Shown here: one piece after another, positions 7,701-16,105 of the stretch | How positions within the stretch are numbered: position 1 is the first letter of the stretch | How the letters are laid out: every line of letters begins with the position of its first letter | Source: Blastomonas fulva | GTDB taxonomy: Bacteria; Pseudomonadota; Alphaproteobacteria; Sphingomonadales; Sphingomonadaceae | Assembly: GCF_003431825.1 (NCBI RefSeq) | Contig: NZ_CP020083.1 | Coordinates: 1,237,001-1,301,000 of the forward strand | DNA: 64,000 nucleotides | Reading direction: 5' to 3' | Notes under the pieces: generated by a model | What the model was told of the DNA's origin: nothing | Seen by the model: the letters and a program-made list of their open reading frames with translations, nothing else | Databases searched by the model: none | Made by a program: the position numbers and the translations under genes

Positions 7701-10552
7701 TAGGATTTGTTGAGGTCCATGCTGATGAGCTGGAGCTGATTGGCGTTCGTAATCGTCTGGGACCATTCCGATCGCAGGAATGGGCGGGTCGCGCCCTCAA
7801 TCATGAACCAGCTATTTGCCAGGTCGAAGCCCGCATAGGATGATGGAGCATAGACGCTCCTGCCGGTCGTGCCGCCAAGCCCCAGCACATTGGTCAGGTT
7901 GGCGCCGGTGTTAGAAGCGCCGACGGCAGCGCTGAAGCCAGTCGTTCCGACATCCCAATAGGCATTCTCGACAGTGCCGGCATTCAAGCCGACAAGACCG
8001 CCAAACCAGCTTCCGGCGCCCTGAACGCGTCCGGTGGCAAATGCCCGCCTGACAGTGCCCGAATTCTGGCCGACAAGCCCCCCCCCGGCACTGCCTTGGA
8101 GTAACACGGTTCCGATGGTGTAGATATCCTCCGCCAGACCGAGATTGGCTCCAATCAATCCACCTGCTGTATTGCCCTTGACGGCACCCGATGAATAGGA
8201 CGAGCTCACCGTACCGCTATTCTGGCCGACCAACCCTCCGGTCGACCCCGTGCCGGTCGCCGCGCCGGTCGCATAGCTTGCACTGACGATGCCCTGGTTA
8301 GCCCCTACAAGGCCTCCAGTAAGGTCACCGCTAACGCTTCCAGTCGCGAAGGAACCCTGGATCGTTCCGGAACTTGCATTAAAACCTACAAGGCCTCCGG
8401 CGGTATTGCCGCCCGTGATGATCGTCCGGCTGATCGCGCCGCTGGCGCGCGAACCTGCTATCAACCCGTCATTGAAGCCGACCAGACCACCCAGATTGCT
8501 GGTACCGGTGACCGCCGAACTTGACTGGCTGTTCTCGATGCCCGAGCGGGAAGAATTGTTGCCTACCAGTCCGCCGACGGATTGCGCTCCTACCCCGCCC
8601 AGCACAGTTCCGCTCGAGCTGGACTGACGCACCGTGGCTCCGCTATTCCACCCCAGGAGCCCTCCGATCCAGTTTGTCTGGGTGCCGCTGACATCACCGG
8701 TAAAGCTGGAGCCATTGATAACCGCAGTTCTCCAGTTCTGGCTCGCCAGACCGCCGACCGACCAACCTCCCAGATTATGCACGCGCCCTGAGACATGCGC
8801 ATTGTCGATGGTGCCGTCGCTGGATCCGACCAAGCCGCCGACCACATCGCGACCTTCGATATTGACCCCGCTCAGCTGCACGTTGCGGATCGTCCCGCCA
8901 CTGACCCCGAACAGGCCGTAATAGCCATCGGTGGTACCCCTGATCGTCAGCCCCCGGATCGTCAGATTCCTGCCGTCGAAAATGCCGGTGAAACTCCTCG
9001 ACGCCGTTCCGATTGGTGCGAAGCCGGCCCCCGCATTCCAGCTGGCGGTGCTGCTGGCATCGATATCCCGGCCAAGCGTGTAGGTGCCGGTCAGATTGGT
9101 ATTGATTGCCTGCAACTGGCTGGCCGTGTTCACCAGCATGTAACTGGTCAACAGCGCACCGCCGGTGACCCGCGTCGCATAGCTGTTCGGAGTGGTATAA
9201 CTGGCGGGGTTGTAGAAAATGTCGACGCGACCGGCTGTTGATATTTGCGCGCCGGTGCCGAAGCTGACCGTCCCGATGGATGTGCCCTCGTTGTCCGCGC
9301 GCAGGATTACCGAGCCGCCGCCCGTCGCGGAGAGATTGGCGTTGACCGTGATATTGCGATAGGCGCTCAGTGTCAGCGTCCGGCCCGAATTCCAGCTTAC
9401 GGCAGAATTGACGAAGATGTCCCCATTGCCGCCGACGCTCTCCTTGATGGTGCGCAGTTCCACATTGGTCGAGGCGAGGTTCGACGACAAGGTCGCGGCG
9501 GCCGCTGCATCGATGATGATGTCGTTGGGATCGATCAGCCAGTTGTCGGCCTGGACAGTGGCGCCGGTAAAATCGACCGTCGCGCCCGAGGTTTCGACAA
9601 AGCTGCCCGCACCGCTCGCGCTCAGCGCGGTGCTAGCCTGCAGATACCCGCGATCCGCGACCAGAAATATCCGCCCGCCCTGGCTTTCCACGCCGGTGGC
9701 CCGGATGGTTCCGCCGGTATTGCCGGCCAGTGCATAGATATTTCCGCCATTGGATCGCACCTCGACCATCGCCGCCGAAATGTCGCCGAGGTTGCGGACC
9801 ATGGTGTCGCCGCCGCCAACCCGGACCGAAAGCATGCCGCCTGCGACCGCCGAATCGGTAAGGGTGACGTCGTAGCCGGCAGCCATGGCCACCGCGCCGT
9901 TTGCCGCCTCCAGCTTGCCGCGATTCTCGACCCGTGCCGCGACCAGACTGATATCGCCGCCCAGCGATCCGATGCGGCCGTAATTGACCAGCGCCGCCGT
10001 GCTCGTGCCGGAGAGGCGGATGGCGCCCCCTTCCAGAAAACGCCCGACATCGACATCAAGCGTCGACCCCACGAACGAGCCACCTACATTCACCACCCCG
10101 CCCTGGCCCACAACGACGCCGTTGGGATTGATCAGGTAGACGCTGCCGGATGCGCTCAGCAGGCCGTCAATCGACGAGACCGACGTACCCGTTACCCGGT
10201 TGAGCGTGGCGCCCGATCCATTGTTGAAATGGACCTTGGCATCGCTCCCGATCGAGAAGCCTTCCCAATCGAGGATTGCCCGCCGCGAATTCTGGTTGAC
10301 CACAAGCGCCTTCGGCCCGCCGACCGTGACCACGGCAGAACCGCTGACCACGCGCCCGCCGGACGGCATAGCCGAACGCGCAGCGGCTGCAGTGGCTGCC
10401 GATGACGCAAGGCCGGGCGTGGAACGCGCGCCCATTTCGGCTTGCTCGGCGCCGACAGGCACAGCCTGCGCCAGGGCCGAACCGGGCAGATAGACCATCG
10501 AAAGCGCGAAAAGCGGCCAGCAGTGCTGGCATCTGCAAGACCATGAACTCAA
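4703..10552 (-). CDS. Two-partner secretion exoprotein with TPS domain and GLUG-repeat array (TpsA)
   Basis: 1949 aa secreted protein. The frame opens at a TTG (10552), giving the signal peptide core CWPLFALSMVYLPGSALA with cleavage before QAVPVG; the next in-frame ATG (residue 19) would destroy it. Residues ~65-300 form the haemagglutination-activity/TPS domain (VVNQNSRRAILDWEGFSIG; YLINPNGVVVGQGG). The body is built of about 38 GLUG-type repeats of ~26 aa, pattern GGLVGxNxGxIxxSxAxGxV, grouped in three blocks. Each block opens with a LQLIxxxLxxxYxLxxNIDxS segment and two are separated by W(F/Y)MIEGxTRPFLRSE. No C-terminal toxin domain is visible, so an adhesin or matrix role is more likely than contact-dependent killing. 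The stop overlaps a possible GTG start of tpsB. A large internal duplication is listed separately. Confidence 0.9.
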   Translation of the reverse strand: MSSWSCRCQHCWPLFALSMVYLPGSALAQAVPVGAEQAEMGARSTPGLASSAATAAAARSAMPSGGRVVSGSAVVTVGGPKALVVNQNSRRAILDWEGFSIGSDAKVHFNNGSGATLNRVTGTSVSSIDGLLSASGSVYLINPNGVVVGQGGVVNVGGSFVGSTLDVDVGRFLEGGAIRLSGTSTAALVNYGRIGSLGGDISLVAARVENRGKLEAANGAVAMAAGYDVTLTDSAVAGGMLSVRVGGGDTMVRNLGDISAAMVEVRSNGGNIYALAGNTGGTIRATGVESQGGRIFLVADRGYLQASTALSASGAGSFVETSGATVDFTGATVQADNWLIDPNDIIIDAAAAATLSSNLASTNVELRTIKESVGGNGDIFVNSAVSWNSGRTLTLSAYRNITVNANLSATGGGSVILRADNEGTSIGTVSFGTGAQISTAGRVDIFYNPASYTTPNSYATRVTGGALLTSYMLVNTASQLQAINTNLTGTYTLGRDIDASSTASWNAGAGFAPIGTASRSFTGIFDGRNLTIRGLTIRGTTDGYYGLFGVSGGTIRNVQLSGVNIEGRDVVGGLVGSSDGTIDNAHVSGRVHNLGGWSVGGLASQNWRTAVINGSSFTGDVSGTQTNWIGGLLGWNSGATVRQSSSSGTVLGGVGAQSVGGLVGNNSSRSGIENSQSSSAVTGTSNLGGLVGFNDGLIAGSRASGAISRTIITGGNTAGGLVGFNASSGTIQGSFATGSVSGDLTGGLVGANQGIVSASYATGAATGTGSTGGLVGQNSGTVSSSYSSGAVKGNTAGGLIGANLGLAEDIYTIGTVLLQGSAGGGLVGQNSGTVRRAFATGRVQGAGSWFGGLVGLNAGTVENAYWDVGTTGFSAAVGASNTGANLTNVLGLGGTTGRSVYAPSSYAGFDLANSWFMIEGATRPFLRSEWSQTITNANQLQLISMDLNKSYTLAGNIDLGLVKQDGGMWNPANGFAPIWGGTSGGAIVPFAGSFNGSGYTISNAFVQRSSQYTGLFAASSGTIQNLTLTGTFRGTESVGSVVGYNIGTVSNVHVNADVTGSNSTGGIVGSNVGFIRTSSSIGRVTGAAGGIVGWNGGEVADSYSGAAVSGTTAGGIAGSNFNVGVIRRSYAIGAVGSGGGGLAGYNSGQIFDSGWDQLATGTTVQVANNVGSLTRVFALSGTGGLSPFASTSYGSGWDFSSVWYMIEGETRPFLRSEHTRFVSNVKQLQLVQLNPKGTFSLLGNIDASSTGQSSGMWRSAAGFVPIAAAGGFGGTLEGNGFGITNLKIVRAADNNVGLFSEIGSTGVVRGLTLSGTFGGAMNVGAVAGSNRGQLSQIVTSGSVTGDVHVGGAAGLNFGDILDSRSASAVEGSEVVGGLVGVNAGLVRAGQATGNVRALSNAGGLIGINHGTVDGGTASGSATGSFAIAGLVGTNFGAITSGVSSGTVGNGYHLGGLVGVNWGTILNSRSSSNVEGFETLGGLAGANAGTISDSQATGTVKGQSSTGGAAGINSGTLLRVIVSGGVTGAFATGGLAGTNFGAVNASTAQGAVSGALNTGGLVGINRGGIVLSVGNGRVTGNVHVGGAAGLNFGDILDSRSASAVEGSEVVGGLVGVNAGLVRAGQATGNVRALSNAGGLIGINHGTVDGGTASGGATGSFAIAGLVGTNFGAITSGVSSGTVGNGYHLGGLVGVNWGTILNSRSSSNVEGFETLGGLAGANAGTISDSQATGTVKGQSSTGGAAGINSGTLLRVTVSGGVTGAFATGGLAGTNFGDIIGSSASSRVDGATWTGGLVGSNQGRILSVFASGIVNGTVRVGGLVGYNKGSVRGAYATGAVTGTQFVGGLVGDNEAGIEQFYATGIVTGAESGALIGRNSGQLKFGYWTRQTAGQGAIGTNSGTQLQVEQIGGDTGRNPNAAATYTGFDFNTLWIIVEGTNPPTLRVVSSPTP
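5230..5826 (-). repeat. Internal tpsA duplication, copy A (597 bp)
   Basis: Matches 5932-6528 at a constant offset of 702 bp (234 codons, nine 26-aa GLUG units) with six mismatches by my base-by-base reading, about 99% identity. Both copies are in frame, so the protein carries two nearly identical 199-aa segments. Flanking GLUG units diverge much more, so this is a recent segmental duplication rather than ordinary repeat similarity. Confidence 0.95.
5932..6528 (-). repeat. Internal tpsA duplication, copy B (597 bp)
   Basis: Second copy of the segment at 5230-5826. The 105 bp between the copies encode one further, non-identical GLUG unit plus edges, so the duplicated period is nine units of which eight remain almost identical. 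Confidence 0.95.
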
Positions 10553-11180
10553 CTTGAAGAACCCCCTGCGCCGCGATGGACAGAAGTCCCACCGCCAATG
10601 CTGAATGGTTGATAATGTTGCATAATTTATTGATTATGCAAACTATGAATTCAGAAATTCTGCAACCCTTTGCGACCCGAAAGAGAATAGCGGGTCCGAT
10701 GGTGATCCTGCAATGCTTGAATGACGTAGAGCATCTGGCCAAAGGCTTTTGAGCGGCGAGGCTTGCTTACTGCAGAATCTGTCGAGCGCGCTCGGTATCA
10801 ATTCGCGCTAGTCCAACTCCCGAATATCGCTTGTCGAGGTCACGACAGCGATATTCCAGCGCACCACAGGCACCAGCCTTGAGGCAAACCTGCCTTGCGG
10901 CTCAGGGCGGCCGTCCGCCCCTGGGCCTGGCGGGGCTGCAAGAGCAGTCATCAGCACAGCGATGGCCATCGCAACGACCGAGCTATAAGACGCCGGAGCG
11001 GCATCGCAAGACCGATCGCAGCCAAACTGGAGCGATCGGCCACCACCCCCTGCAAGATGGACGCGATCCCCGGCCCAAGGCCCTTGCCGCGGGCGCCGTC
11101 AATTTGGCGCGCAGCCCAGTTTTGGCTTGCATGTCCCGGCATATGTGGCAGGGGACGCGCATCGGCACGAGAGTGATGGC
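10553..11180. other. Divergent intergenic region between tpsA and the GT-wzy-wzx genes
   Basis: About 630 bp with no convincing gene; the open frames here lack family features and usable start sites. It must hold the promoters for tpsA (leftward) and for the glycosyltransferase (rightward). The tpsA-proximal 100 bp are AT-rich and contain a 9-bp perfect inverted repeat. The remainder is GC-rich with a short imperfect palindrome near 10900-10920 that is not followed by a T-run. Confidence 0.5.
10618..10641. promoter_or_regulatory. Perfect inverted repeat upstream of tpsA, candidate operator
   Basis: ttgcataat, 6-bp spacer, attatgcaa: two perfect 9-bp arms in an AT-rich patch of a GC-rich genome, about 66 bp upstream of the tpsA start. 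Size and symmetry suit a dimeric regulator site. No regulator gene is adjacent, so the binding protein is unknown. Confidence 0.45.
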
Positions 11181-12197
11181 ATGCAGCGCGTCCTGTTTCT
11201 AGGTTTCGGATCAGAGCAGCAAACCACCAACATGCTGTTCAAGAAGCTGGCCGATGCCGCGAGCAGCCATGTCGATTCCGTCTTCAAGATTCGCCAGTTT
11301 CCTGCCGGCGTTGCCAACAAGCTGCGATATGGCCTGCGCCAGATTGCCGAGGACTGGCGCCTCGCACGCCAGCACGACCGGATCGTGGTTTATGCATCGG
11401 CGGCGCTGTCGCTGCCGATCCTGCTCGCTTGCAAGCTGCTCGGCCGACCGACCGCCGTGTTCGTCTGGGACATCTATCCCGATTCCAAGGTGCACGCGTC
11501 CGGTGGCAAGCAAGGCCTGTCGATCGCATTGCACGACTGGCTCGAGCGCGCAGGGTTGCGGCTGGCCTCGCGGATCTGGGTACCGAGCACCGATTATCTT
11601 CACGCGCCCAGCCTCGCCAAGCATCGGCACAAGGTCGGCATCCTGCCGCTCTGGCCGACGCTGCAGAGAATCCACCGCAAGCCGCAGCCGGTGGCCGATC
11701 CCGTGCGGGTCCTCTTCACCGGTCAGGTTCTCGCCTCGCGCGGGCTTGAAGCGGCCTATCTCAGGCTGATCGATGTGTTCGGCCCGCGAGTCGAACTGCA
11801 CATCTATGGCGAGATTGTCGAGAAGCTCTCCCCTGCCTTCGAAGACAGCCATCGCGTGATCTATCACGGCCTCAAGCCGCAGGCCGAACTGATTCAAGAG
11901 GCGCAGAACTATGATTTTGCGCTGATCTGCCTGGAACAGGAATATCCGCTGCCCGCAGCCCCCTCGAAAAGCCTGTTCTATCTGTCGCTGGGCCTCCCCA
12001 TGCTCTATTTCGGCCCCAAGGTGTCCTTTCTCGACGAATATTTTATCGGCAAGGTGGCCATCGATATCACGCGACCAGAGGCGGCCGATGGCTTCAGGCA
12101 GGATGTGGCAAGGCTGTGCGACGGGCTGGACCTGCAGCTGCCGTCGACATTCCAGGCATTAGATTTGAAATGGGACAAAATTGCTAAAGTTTTTTAA
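11181..12197 (+). CDS. GT-B glycosyltransferase of the polysaccharide locus
   Basis: 338 aa. The ATG at 11181 is chosen because MQRVLFLGFGSEQQTTN begins the Rossmann-like N-domain; 18 extra upstream codons have no family character. GRPTAVFVWDIYPDSKV in the N-domain and PSKSLFYLSLGLPMLYFG in the C-domain are typical of GT4-like enzymes, the latter being the sugar-nucleotide-binding region. No membrane segment, so it probably acts on a lipid-linked sugar at the inner face of the membrane. Its end overlaps the start of the following wzy-like gene by 17 bp. Donor and acceptor cannot be told from sequence. Confidence 0.75.
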   Translation: MQRVLFLGFGSEQQTTNMLFKKLADAASSHVDSVFKIRQFPAGVANKLRYGLRQIAEDWRLARQHDRIVVYASAALSLPILLACKLLGRPTAVFVWDIYPDSKVHASGGKQGLSIALHDWLERAGLRLASRIWVPSTDYLHAPSLAKHRHKVGILPLWPTLQRIHRKPQPVADPVRVLFTGQVLASRGLEAAYLRLIDVFGPRVELHIYGEIVEKLSPAFEDSHRVIYHGLKPQAELIQEAQNYDFALICLEQEYPLPAAPSKSLFYLSLGLPMLYFGPKVSFLDEYFIGKVAIDITRPEAADGFRQDVARLCDGLDLQLPSTFQALDLKWDKIAKVF

Positions 12198-13380
12198 CCT
12201 CTGGACGGCGCTCACGCTTCTCCTGTTCTACTTTGGCCCAATTCCCTGGGGCAATCGGGACGATCCGACGATAGCGCTTTATGTGCTGACATGCGTCGCC
12301 TTCTTCAATTTCGGCGCCCATTTGTTCGGTCGGCGCCTCGCCTTCTCCAGTCCCGTTTTCAAGCTGAACAACGGTCTGCAATATTTCCTGATTGTCCTGT
12401 TCATCATCCTGTCCGCCGAGCAGGTCCGCATCCTTTCGGGCAAGTTGATTTTCAATCCCTTCGACTATTCGCTCGAATTCGGGAACATCTACGAGGATTT
12501 CTACAAGAAATCGGCCGAGGCGGACGGCGGCATATTGGCGTTTCTGATCACCATCGTGAAGATGGCGATCTTCCCGCTCATTCTCTACATCTTCTGCGAA
12601 TCGCTGGGTAAGGACTGGAAGAAGCTGGCGCTGATCGGCTTCCCCTTCGCGGCATCGAGCATGATGCGCGGTACCGACAAGGAGCTGATGGACCTCGCCA
12701 TCCTCGTGTTCGTGGCCATGTTCTACAAGGGAATGATCAACCGCCGGACCGTGGCGCTGATGCTGCCGCTGTTCCTGTTCCTGTTCCTCGTGCGCCGCGT
12801 CGATCGATATGGCGGGTATCTGCCGCCATGCCTTGCCGACCGCATCACCTGTTTCGATTTCCAGGGGACGCTCGGGTCGATCTCGCCCTCGCTCGAAATC
12901 CTTTACGTCTTCATCACCAGCTACATCACCCAGGGTTATTATGCGCTCGGGCTCACATTCGGGCTCGACGCTGACTGGGGCATGGGCGTGGGGCACCTGC
13001 CACCAGTGAAGAGCATTCTGTGCTCGAATTTCGATCTCGGATGTACCGTCCGCGACTATCAGTATGCGCTTGACGGCATCGGCTGGGATCCTCTGGCGCA
13101 GTGGACATCGGTCTACCCGATCCTGGCCAATGACTTCACCTTCTTCGGGGTTCCGTTCTTCTTCCTGGTGATCGGCATCGTGTTCAAGGCTGCGGAAGCG
13201 GAGTGGATCAAGGCCCGATCGATCTATTCGCTCTGCACGCTGATCATCATCACGCAGTTCTTCATCTTCAGCTCCGCCAACATGCAGATCGCCATCTCGG
13301 TGGACTGGGTGGTGGCCACGGTCGTCTTTCTGTACGTACCGATCATCAGGTCCGTGCTGTTTGCCGCCGTTCGCCGCTGA
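12181..13380 (+). CDS. Wzy-like polysaccharide polymerase (multi-spanning membrane protein)
   Basis: 399 aa, starting at TTG 12181 inside the end of the glycosyltransferase gene; no in-frame ATG occurs until well inside the protein. It is strongly hydrophobic with many transmembrane stretches (ALTLLLFYFGPIPWG, FLIVLFIILSA, VALMLPLFLFLFL, FFFLVIGIVF) and a large loop around residues 205-300. That architecture, and its position between a glycosyltransferase and a flippase, fits the O-antigen/EPS repeat-unit polymerase Wzy, which joins repeat units in the periplasm. Wzy proteins are poorly conserved, so the call rests on topology and context. Its TGA shares one base with the next ATG (TGATG). 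Confidence 0.65.
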   Translation: MLKFFNLWTALTLLLFYFGPIPWGNRDDPTIALYVLTCVAFFNFGAHLFGRRLAFSSPVFKLNNGLQYFLIVLFIILSAEQVRILSGKLIFNPFDYSLEFGNIYEDFYKKSAEADGGILAFLITIVKMAIFPLILYIFCESLGKDWKKLALIGFPFAASSMMRGTDKELMDLAILVFVAMFYKGMINRRTVALMLPLFLFLFLVRRVDRYGGYLPPCLADRITCFDFQGTLGSISPSLEILYVFITSYITQGYYALGLTFGLDADWGMGVGHLPPVKSILCSNFDLGCTVRDYQYALDGIGWDPLAQWTSVYPILANDFTFFGVPFFFLVIGIVFKAAEAEWIKARSIYSLCTLIIITQFFIFSSANMQIAISVDWVVATVVFLYVPIIRSVLFAAVRR

Positions 13381-14609
13381 TGCTTGCGAGAATCTACAGC
13401 CAGCGGCATCTGGTCATCTCGGTCGGGGCAAGGTCCGCGCTGGGCCTAGCCATCTCGGTCTCGACCGTGGCGTCGCACAAGGCCGAAGCGTCGGTGGAAC
13501 TGTTTCAGCTCCTCATGCTGCAGACCGTCTTCTCGATCCTGATTTCCGGCGCGGGGTTCATCAAGGGCATCACGGCGGGCAACGCCCGCAATTTTCGATC
13601 GATCCTGACGGCCTATGCCGGCTATGCCGCTCTGCTGGCGGTGATCGCTGCCATCCTGGTGCACGCCGTTCTACCGTCCTCGCTGACCGGCACGCTGACA
13701 TCCGCGGTGTGGAAGATCGACCTTCTGCTGGTGGGCGCCGTCGGCGCGTCGCTCACACCGCTGGTGCAAGGCTTTCTGGTCGCCGATGGCCGACCGGGCC
13801 AGGCCTATGGACCCGCAAGTGTCCTCAGCCTCGTCGCGACTGCGCTGCTGCTGGGCCTTTCCGGGCTGTCCGCCGACCTTATCGTGGTGATCTGGTGCCT
13901 GTCGCAGATCGTCATCTTCGTCGTCACGGCCTGCCTCGTCGCAGGCGCGATGACGCCGGATATGGCAGATGACGGGGCGCCGGAGTCGTTCGCGAGCTTG
14001 ATCGGCGGCACCGCATCCATCGGCGTGATCAATGGCCTGAACATTTTCATCGTGTTCAGCTTCCGCGAATTCTGGTCCGAGCATAGCAACGCCGCGATCG
14101 CCGCGTCGGGCTTCTTTGCGCTGCGCGTGTCCGATGTCGTGCTGCAGATCATGTTCAACGCCATCGCTACCCAGCAGCTCAGCGTGCGCGCCATCGTCGA
14201 AAGCCGGATGACCCGGTTGGCGCTGGGCATCATGGCCGCGCTGTTCCTGACCCTGTGCACCGCGCTGGCGTTCGCCCACGACCAGACCGGCTATCTCGCG
14301 ATGGGATGGATCGGACTATGCATCGCGATCATCATCCAGTCGATCGTCGATATCCTGCGGATCGGCTCATCCTATGCGACGATAGTCATCCTGCGGACCG
14401 AGCCGCCCCATGTCTATGGGCTGGTCGCGATCGTTCCGACACTCGCCGCTGCCCTGCTGGCATGGTCGACCTTCCCGTTGGCGCGCGAAGCGGTAATCTA
14501 TCTGTTCCAGATCAGTGCCGCGATGGTGCAGATCGGCCTTTGCTACGGGTATCTCAGGCACAAGCTGGGCCGCCAAGCAGATCCCGCCGACGGGATCCGC
14601 CGCTCATGA
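13380..14609 (+). CDS. Wzx-like polysaccharide flippase
   Basis: 409 aa, ATG overlapping the previous stop by one base. Roughly twelve hydrophobic helices are spread along the whole protein (for example LLAVIAAILVHAVL, IVVIWCLSQIVIFVVTACLV, GWIGLCIAIIIQSIV), as in MOP-superfamily exporters that flip undecaprenyl-linked repeat units across the inner membrane. ASVELFQLLMLQTVFSILISG near the N-terminus resembles the first helices of Wzx/RfbX proteins. The tight coupling GT-wzy-wzx supports this role. Substrate unknown. Confidence 0.65.
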   Translation: MLARIYSQRHLVISVGARSALGLAISVSTVASHKAEASVELFQLLMLQTVFSILISGAGFIKGITAGNARNFRSILTAYAGYAALLAVIAAILVHAVLPSSLTGTLTSAVWKIDLLLVGAVGASLTPLVQGFLVADGRPGQAYGPASVLSLVATALLLGLSGLSADLIVVIWCLSQIVIFVVTACLVAGAMTPDMADDGAPESFASLIGGTASIGVINGLNIFIVFSFREFWSEHSNAAIAASGFFALRVSDVVLQIMFNAIATQQLSVRAIVESRMTRLALGIMAALFLTLCTALAFAHDQTGYLAMGWIGLCIAIIIQSIVDILRIGSSYATIVILRTEPPHVYGLVAIVPTLAAALLAWSTFPLAREAVIYLFQISAAMVQIGLCYGYLRHKLGRQADPADGIRRS

Positions 14610-14716
14610 CTTCGGGCAAGTCAGTTCGGGCAAGGTCGTCATCTTGCTCGGCAGATCGCCGCTACCTGGTCATCGCGACGGTTCGGAGTGACTATCGCCG
14701 CAGACAACCAAGTTGA
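14606..14716 (+). pseudogene. 36-codon reading frame coupled to wzx, possible truncated gene start
   Basis: Begins ATGA across the wzx stop codon, as coupled genes in this locus do, and reads MTSGKSVRARSSSCSADRR... before an early stop. It may be the surviving start of a further polysaccharide gene whose body was lost when insertion sequences entered downstream. The product resembles nothing I recognise and the overlap may be fortuitous. Confidence 0.2.
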
Positions 14717-15001
14717 ATTTCCCCTAGCACTACTTTGGCAAAAGTGTGATTGGCGCTTTGCCCAGCGAGCACCCACAGTGGGGCATTGAATCGGCGGAGA
14801 GCGAGACAGGCGGTTAAGGATGGCTTGGCGCACTGCTGGCAAGTTGGGTTACGGCAGCGGGCCAGCGACTCGTTTTTTCCTCCCCGCCTGAGCGATCCGG
14901 CGGCTCTGCATTAAGGCATAAGCGACCCTACGATCAGGTTGCGCAAGCAGCCTGAAGGAAATCGGCCGATGCAAATCGCATTGCTGGATGATGTGGAGGC
15001 C
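14717..15001. other. Left border of the insertion-sequence cluster
   Basis: 285 bp without a supportable gene. The end of the polysaccharide operon is probably lost here. Minus-strand frames run through it into the transposase region but carry no recognised motif. Confidence 0.4.
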
Positions 15002-15068
15002 CTGACGTGATGGCGTGGACGACTCCTGCACGAGCGTAGCTGTGCAATGATGGGCCGTTGTAGGTCCA
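15002..15068. repeat. 67-bp perfect inverted repeat, left copy
   Basis: Reverse complement is identical over 67 bp to 16373-16439. It contains the IS left subterminal repeat gtggacgactcctgc (15015-15029) and ends 17 bp before the transposase ATG. Confidence 0.93.
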
Positions 15069-15085
15069 CGTCTAGGAGACGGCAA

Positions 15086-16105
15086 ATGAAGCAGGAGATT
15101 GTTACCGTCGGTTTGGATCTGGCGAAGAGTGTTTTTCAAGTTCACGCGATCGGGAGCGATGGCGCCGTCCTCATCCGGCGCAAGCTTCGGCGCGCAGAGG
15201 TAATCGGCTTCTTCACCGATCTGCCAAGCTGCCTTGTTGGTATGGAAGCATGTGCATCGGCCCATCATTGGGCTCGCGAGCTGATCGCACTGGGCCACGA
15301 GGTCCGGCTGATGCCGCCCGCCTATGTAAAGCCCTATGTAAAGCGTGGGAAGACTGATGCAGCAGATGCCGAGGCGATCTGCGAGGCGGTGACGCGACCG
15401 ACGATGCGGTTTGTTGCGGTGAAGACCGTCGAACAGCAGGCGGTATTGATGCTCCACAAGAGCCGCGACCTGATGGTGCGGCAGCGGAACATGCTCATCA
15501 ATGCCTTGCGGGGCCACCTCGCTGAGTACGGTATCGTGACGGGTATTGGTGCGGGTGGCGTAACCGCGATGCTGAAGGCGCTGCATGAGCGACAAGAAGA
15601 GCTGCCTGCCCATGCTCGTTCTGCGTTGCACGGGCTCGCTGCTCAGCTGAGAGCGCTCACCAGCGAGATCGATAGACTGGAAGCGCAAATCCTCGCGTGG
15701 CATCGCGCCGACGAGACGAGCAGGCGGCTCGCCACGATCCCGGGCATCGGCCCGATCACCGCGTCAGCTATATCGGCCGCAGTGCCAGATGCGTCTCTGT
15801 TCCGATCCGGACGCCAGTTCGCAGCATGGCTAGGGCTCACGCCCCGAGCGAATAGCTCTGGCGGCAAGGAACGGCTGGGCGGAATCACCAAGCAGGGCGA
15901 CGGCTACTTACGACGGCTGCTTGTGGTCGGCGCGACAGCGGTGATGCGTATGACGCGCAAAAACGCTGATCGGCAGCCTTGGATGGCGCAGCTCCTGGAG
16001 CGCAAGCCTGCGAAGATCGCGACAGTCGCGCTCGCCAACAAAACAGCGCGCATCGCTTGGGCGGTCATGTCGCGCAAAGAAGTCTACGCGGCTGAAACCG
16101 CGTGA
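15086..16105 (+). CDS. IS110-family transposase (DEDD recombinase), copy 1
   Basis: 339 aa. The ATG at 15086 follows aggag at 8-nt spacing and starts MKQEIVTVGLDLAKSVFQVH, the family's RuvC-like N-domain with its first acidic residue in GLDLAK. GKTDAADAEAICEAVTRP carries the further acidic residues of the DEDD set. The C-domain (transposase_20) reads RRLATIPGIGPITASAI, then SGRQFAAWLGLTPRANSSGG with the catalytic Ser in that region. These enzymes act with a bridge RNA to choose donor and target sites. Full length with no disruption, so possibly active. It is related to, but clearly distinct from, the copy at 31441-32478. Confidence 0.95.
   Translation: MKQEIVTVGLDLAKSVFQVHAIGSDGAVLIRRKLRRAEVIGFFTDLPSCLVGMEACASAHHWARELIALGHEVRLMPPAYVKPYVKRGKTDAADAEAICEAVTRPTMRFVAVKTVEQQAVLMLHKSRDLMVRQRNMLINALRGHLAEYGIVTGIGAGGVTAMLKALHERQEELPAHARSALHGLAAQLRALTSEIDRLEAQILAWHRADETSRRLATIPGIGPITASAISAAVPDASLFRSGRQFAAWLGLTPRANSSGGKERLGGITKQGDGYLRRLLVVGATAVMRMTRKNADRQPWMAQLLERKPAKIATVALANKTARIAWAVMSRKEVYAAETA

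Noticed and set aside
4703..10552. TpsA as a contact-dependent inhibition (CdiA) toxin
   Set aside because: No VENN-type boundary, no toxin C-terminus and no immunity gene; the C-terminus is still GLUG repeat and linker.
10831..11202. Plus-strand 123-codon frame between tpsA and the glycosyltransferase
   Set aside because: Low-complexity composition, no start signal and it overlaps the real glycosyltransferase start; treated as intergenic.
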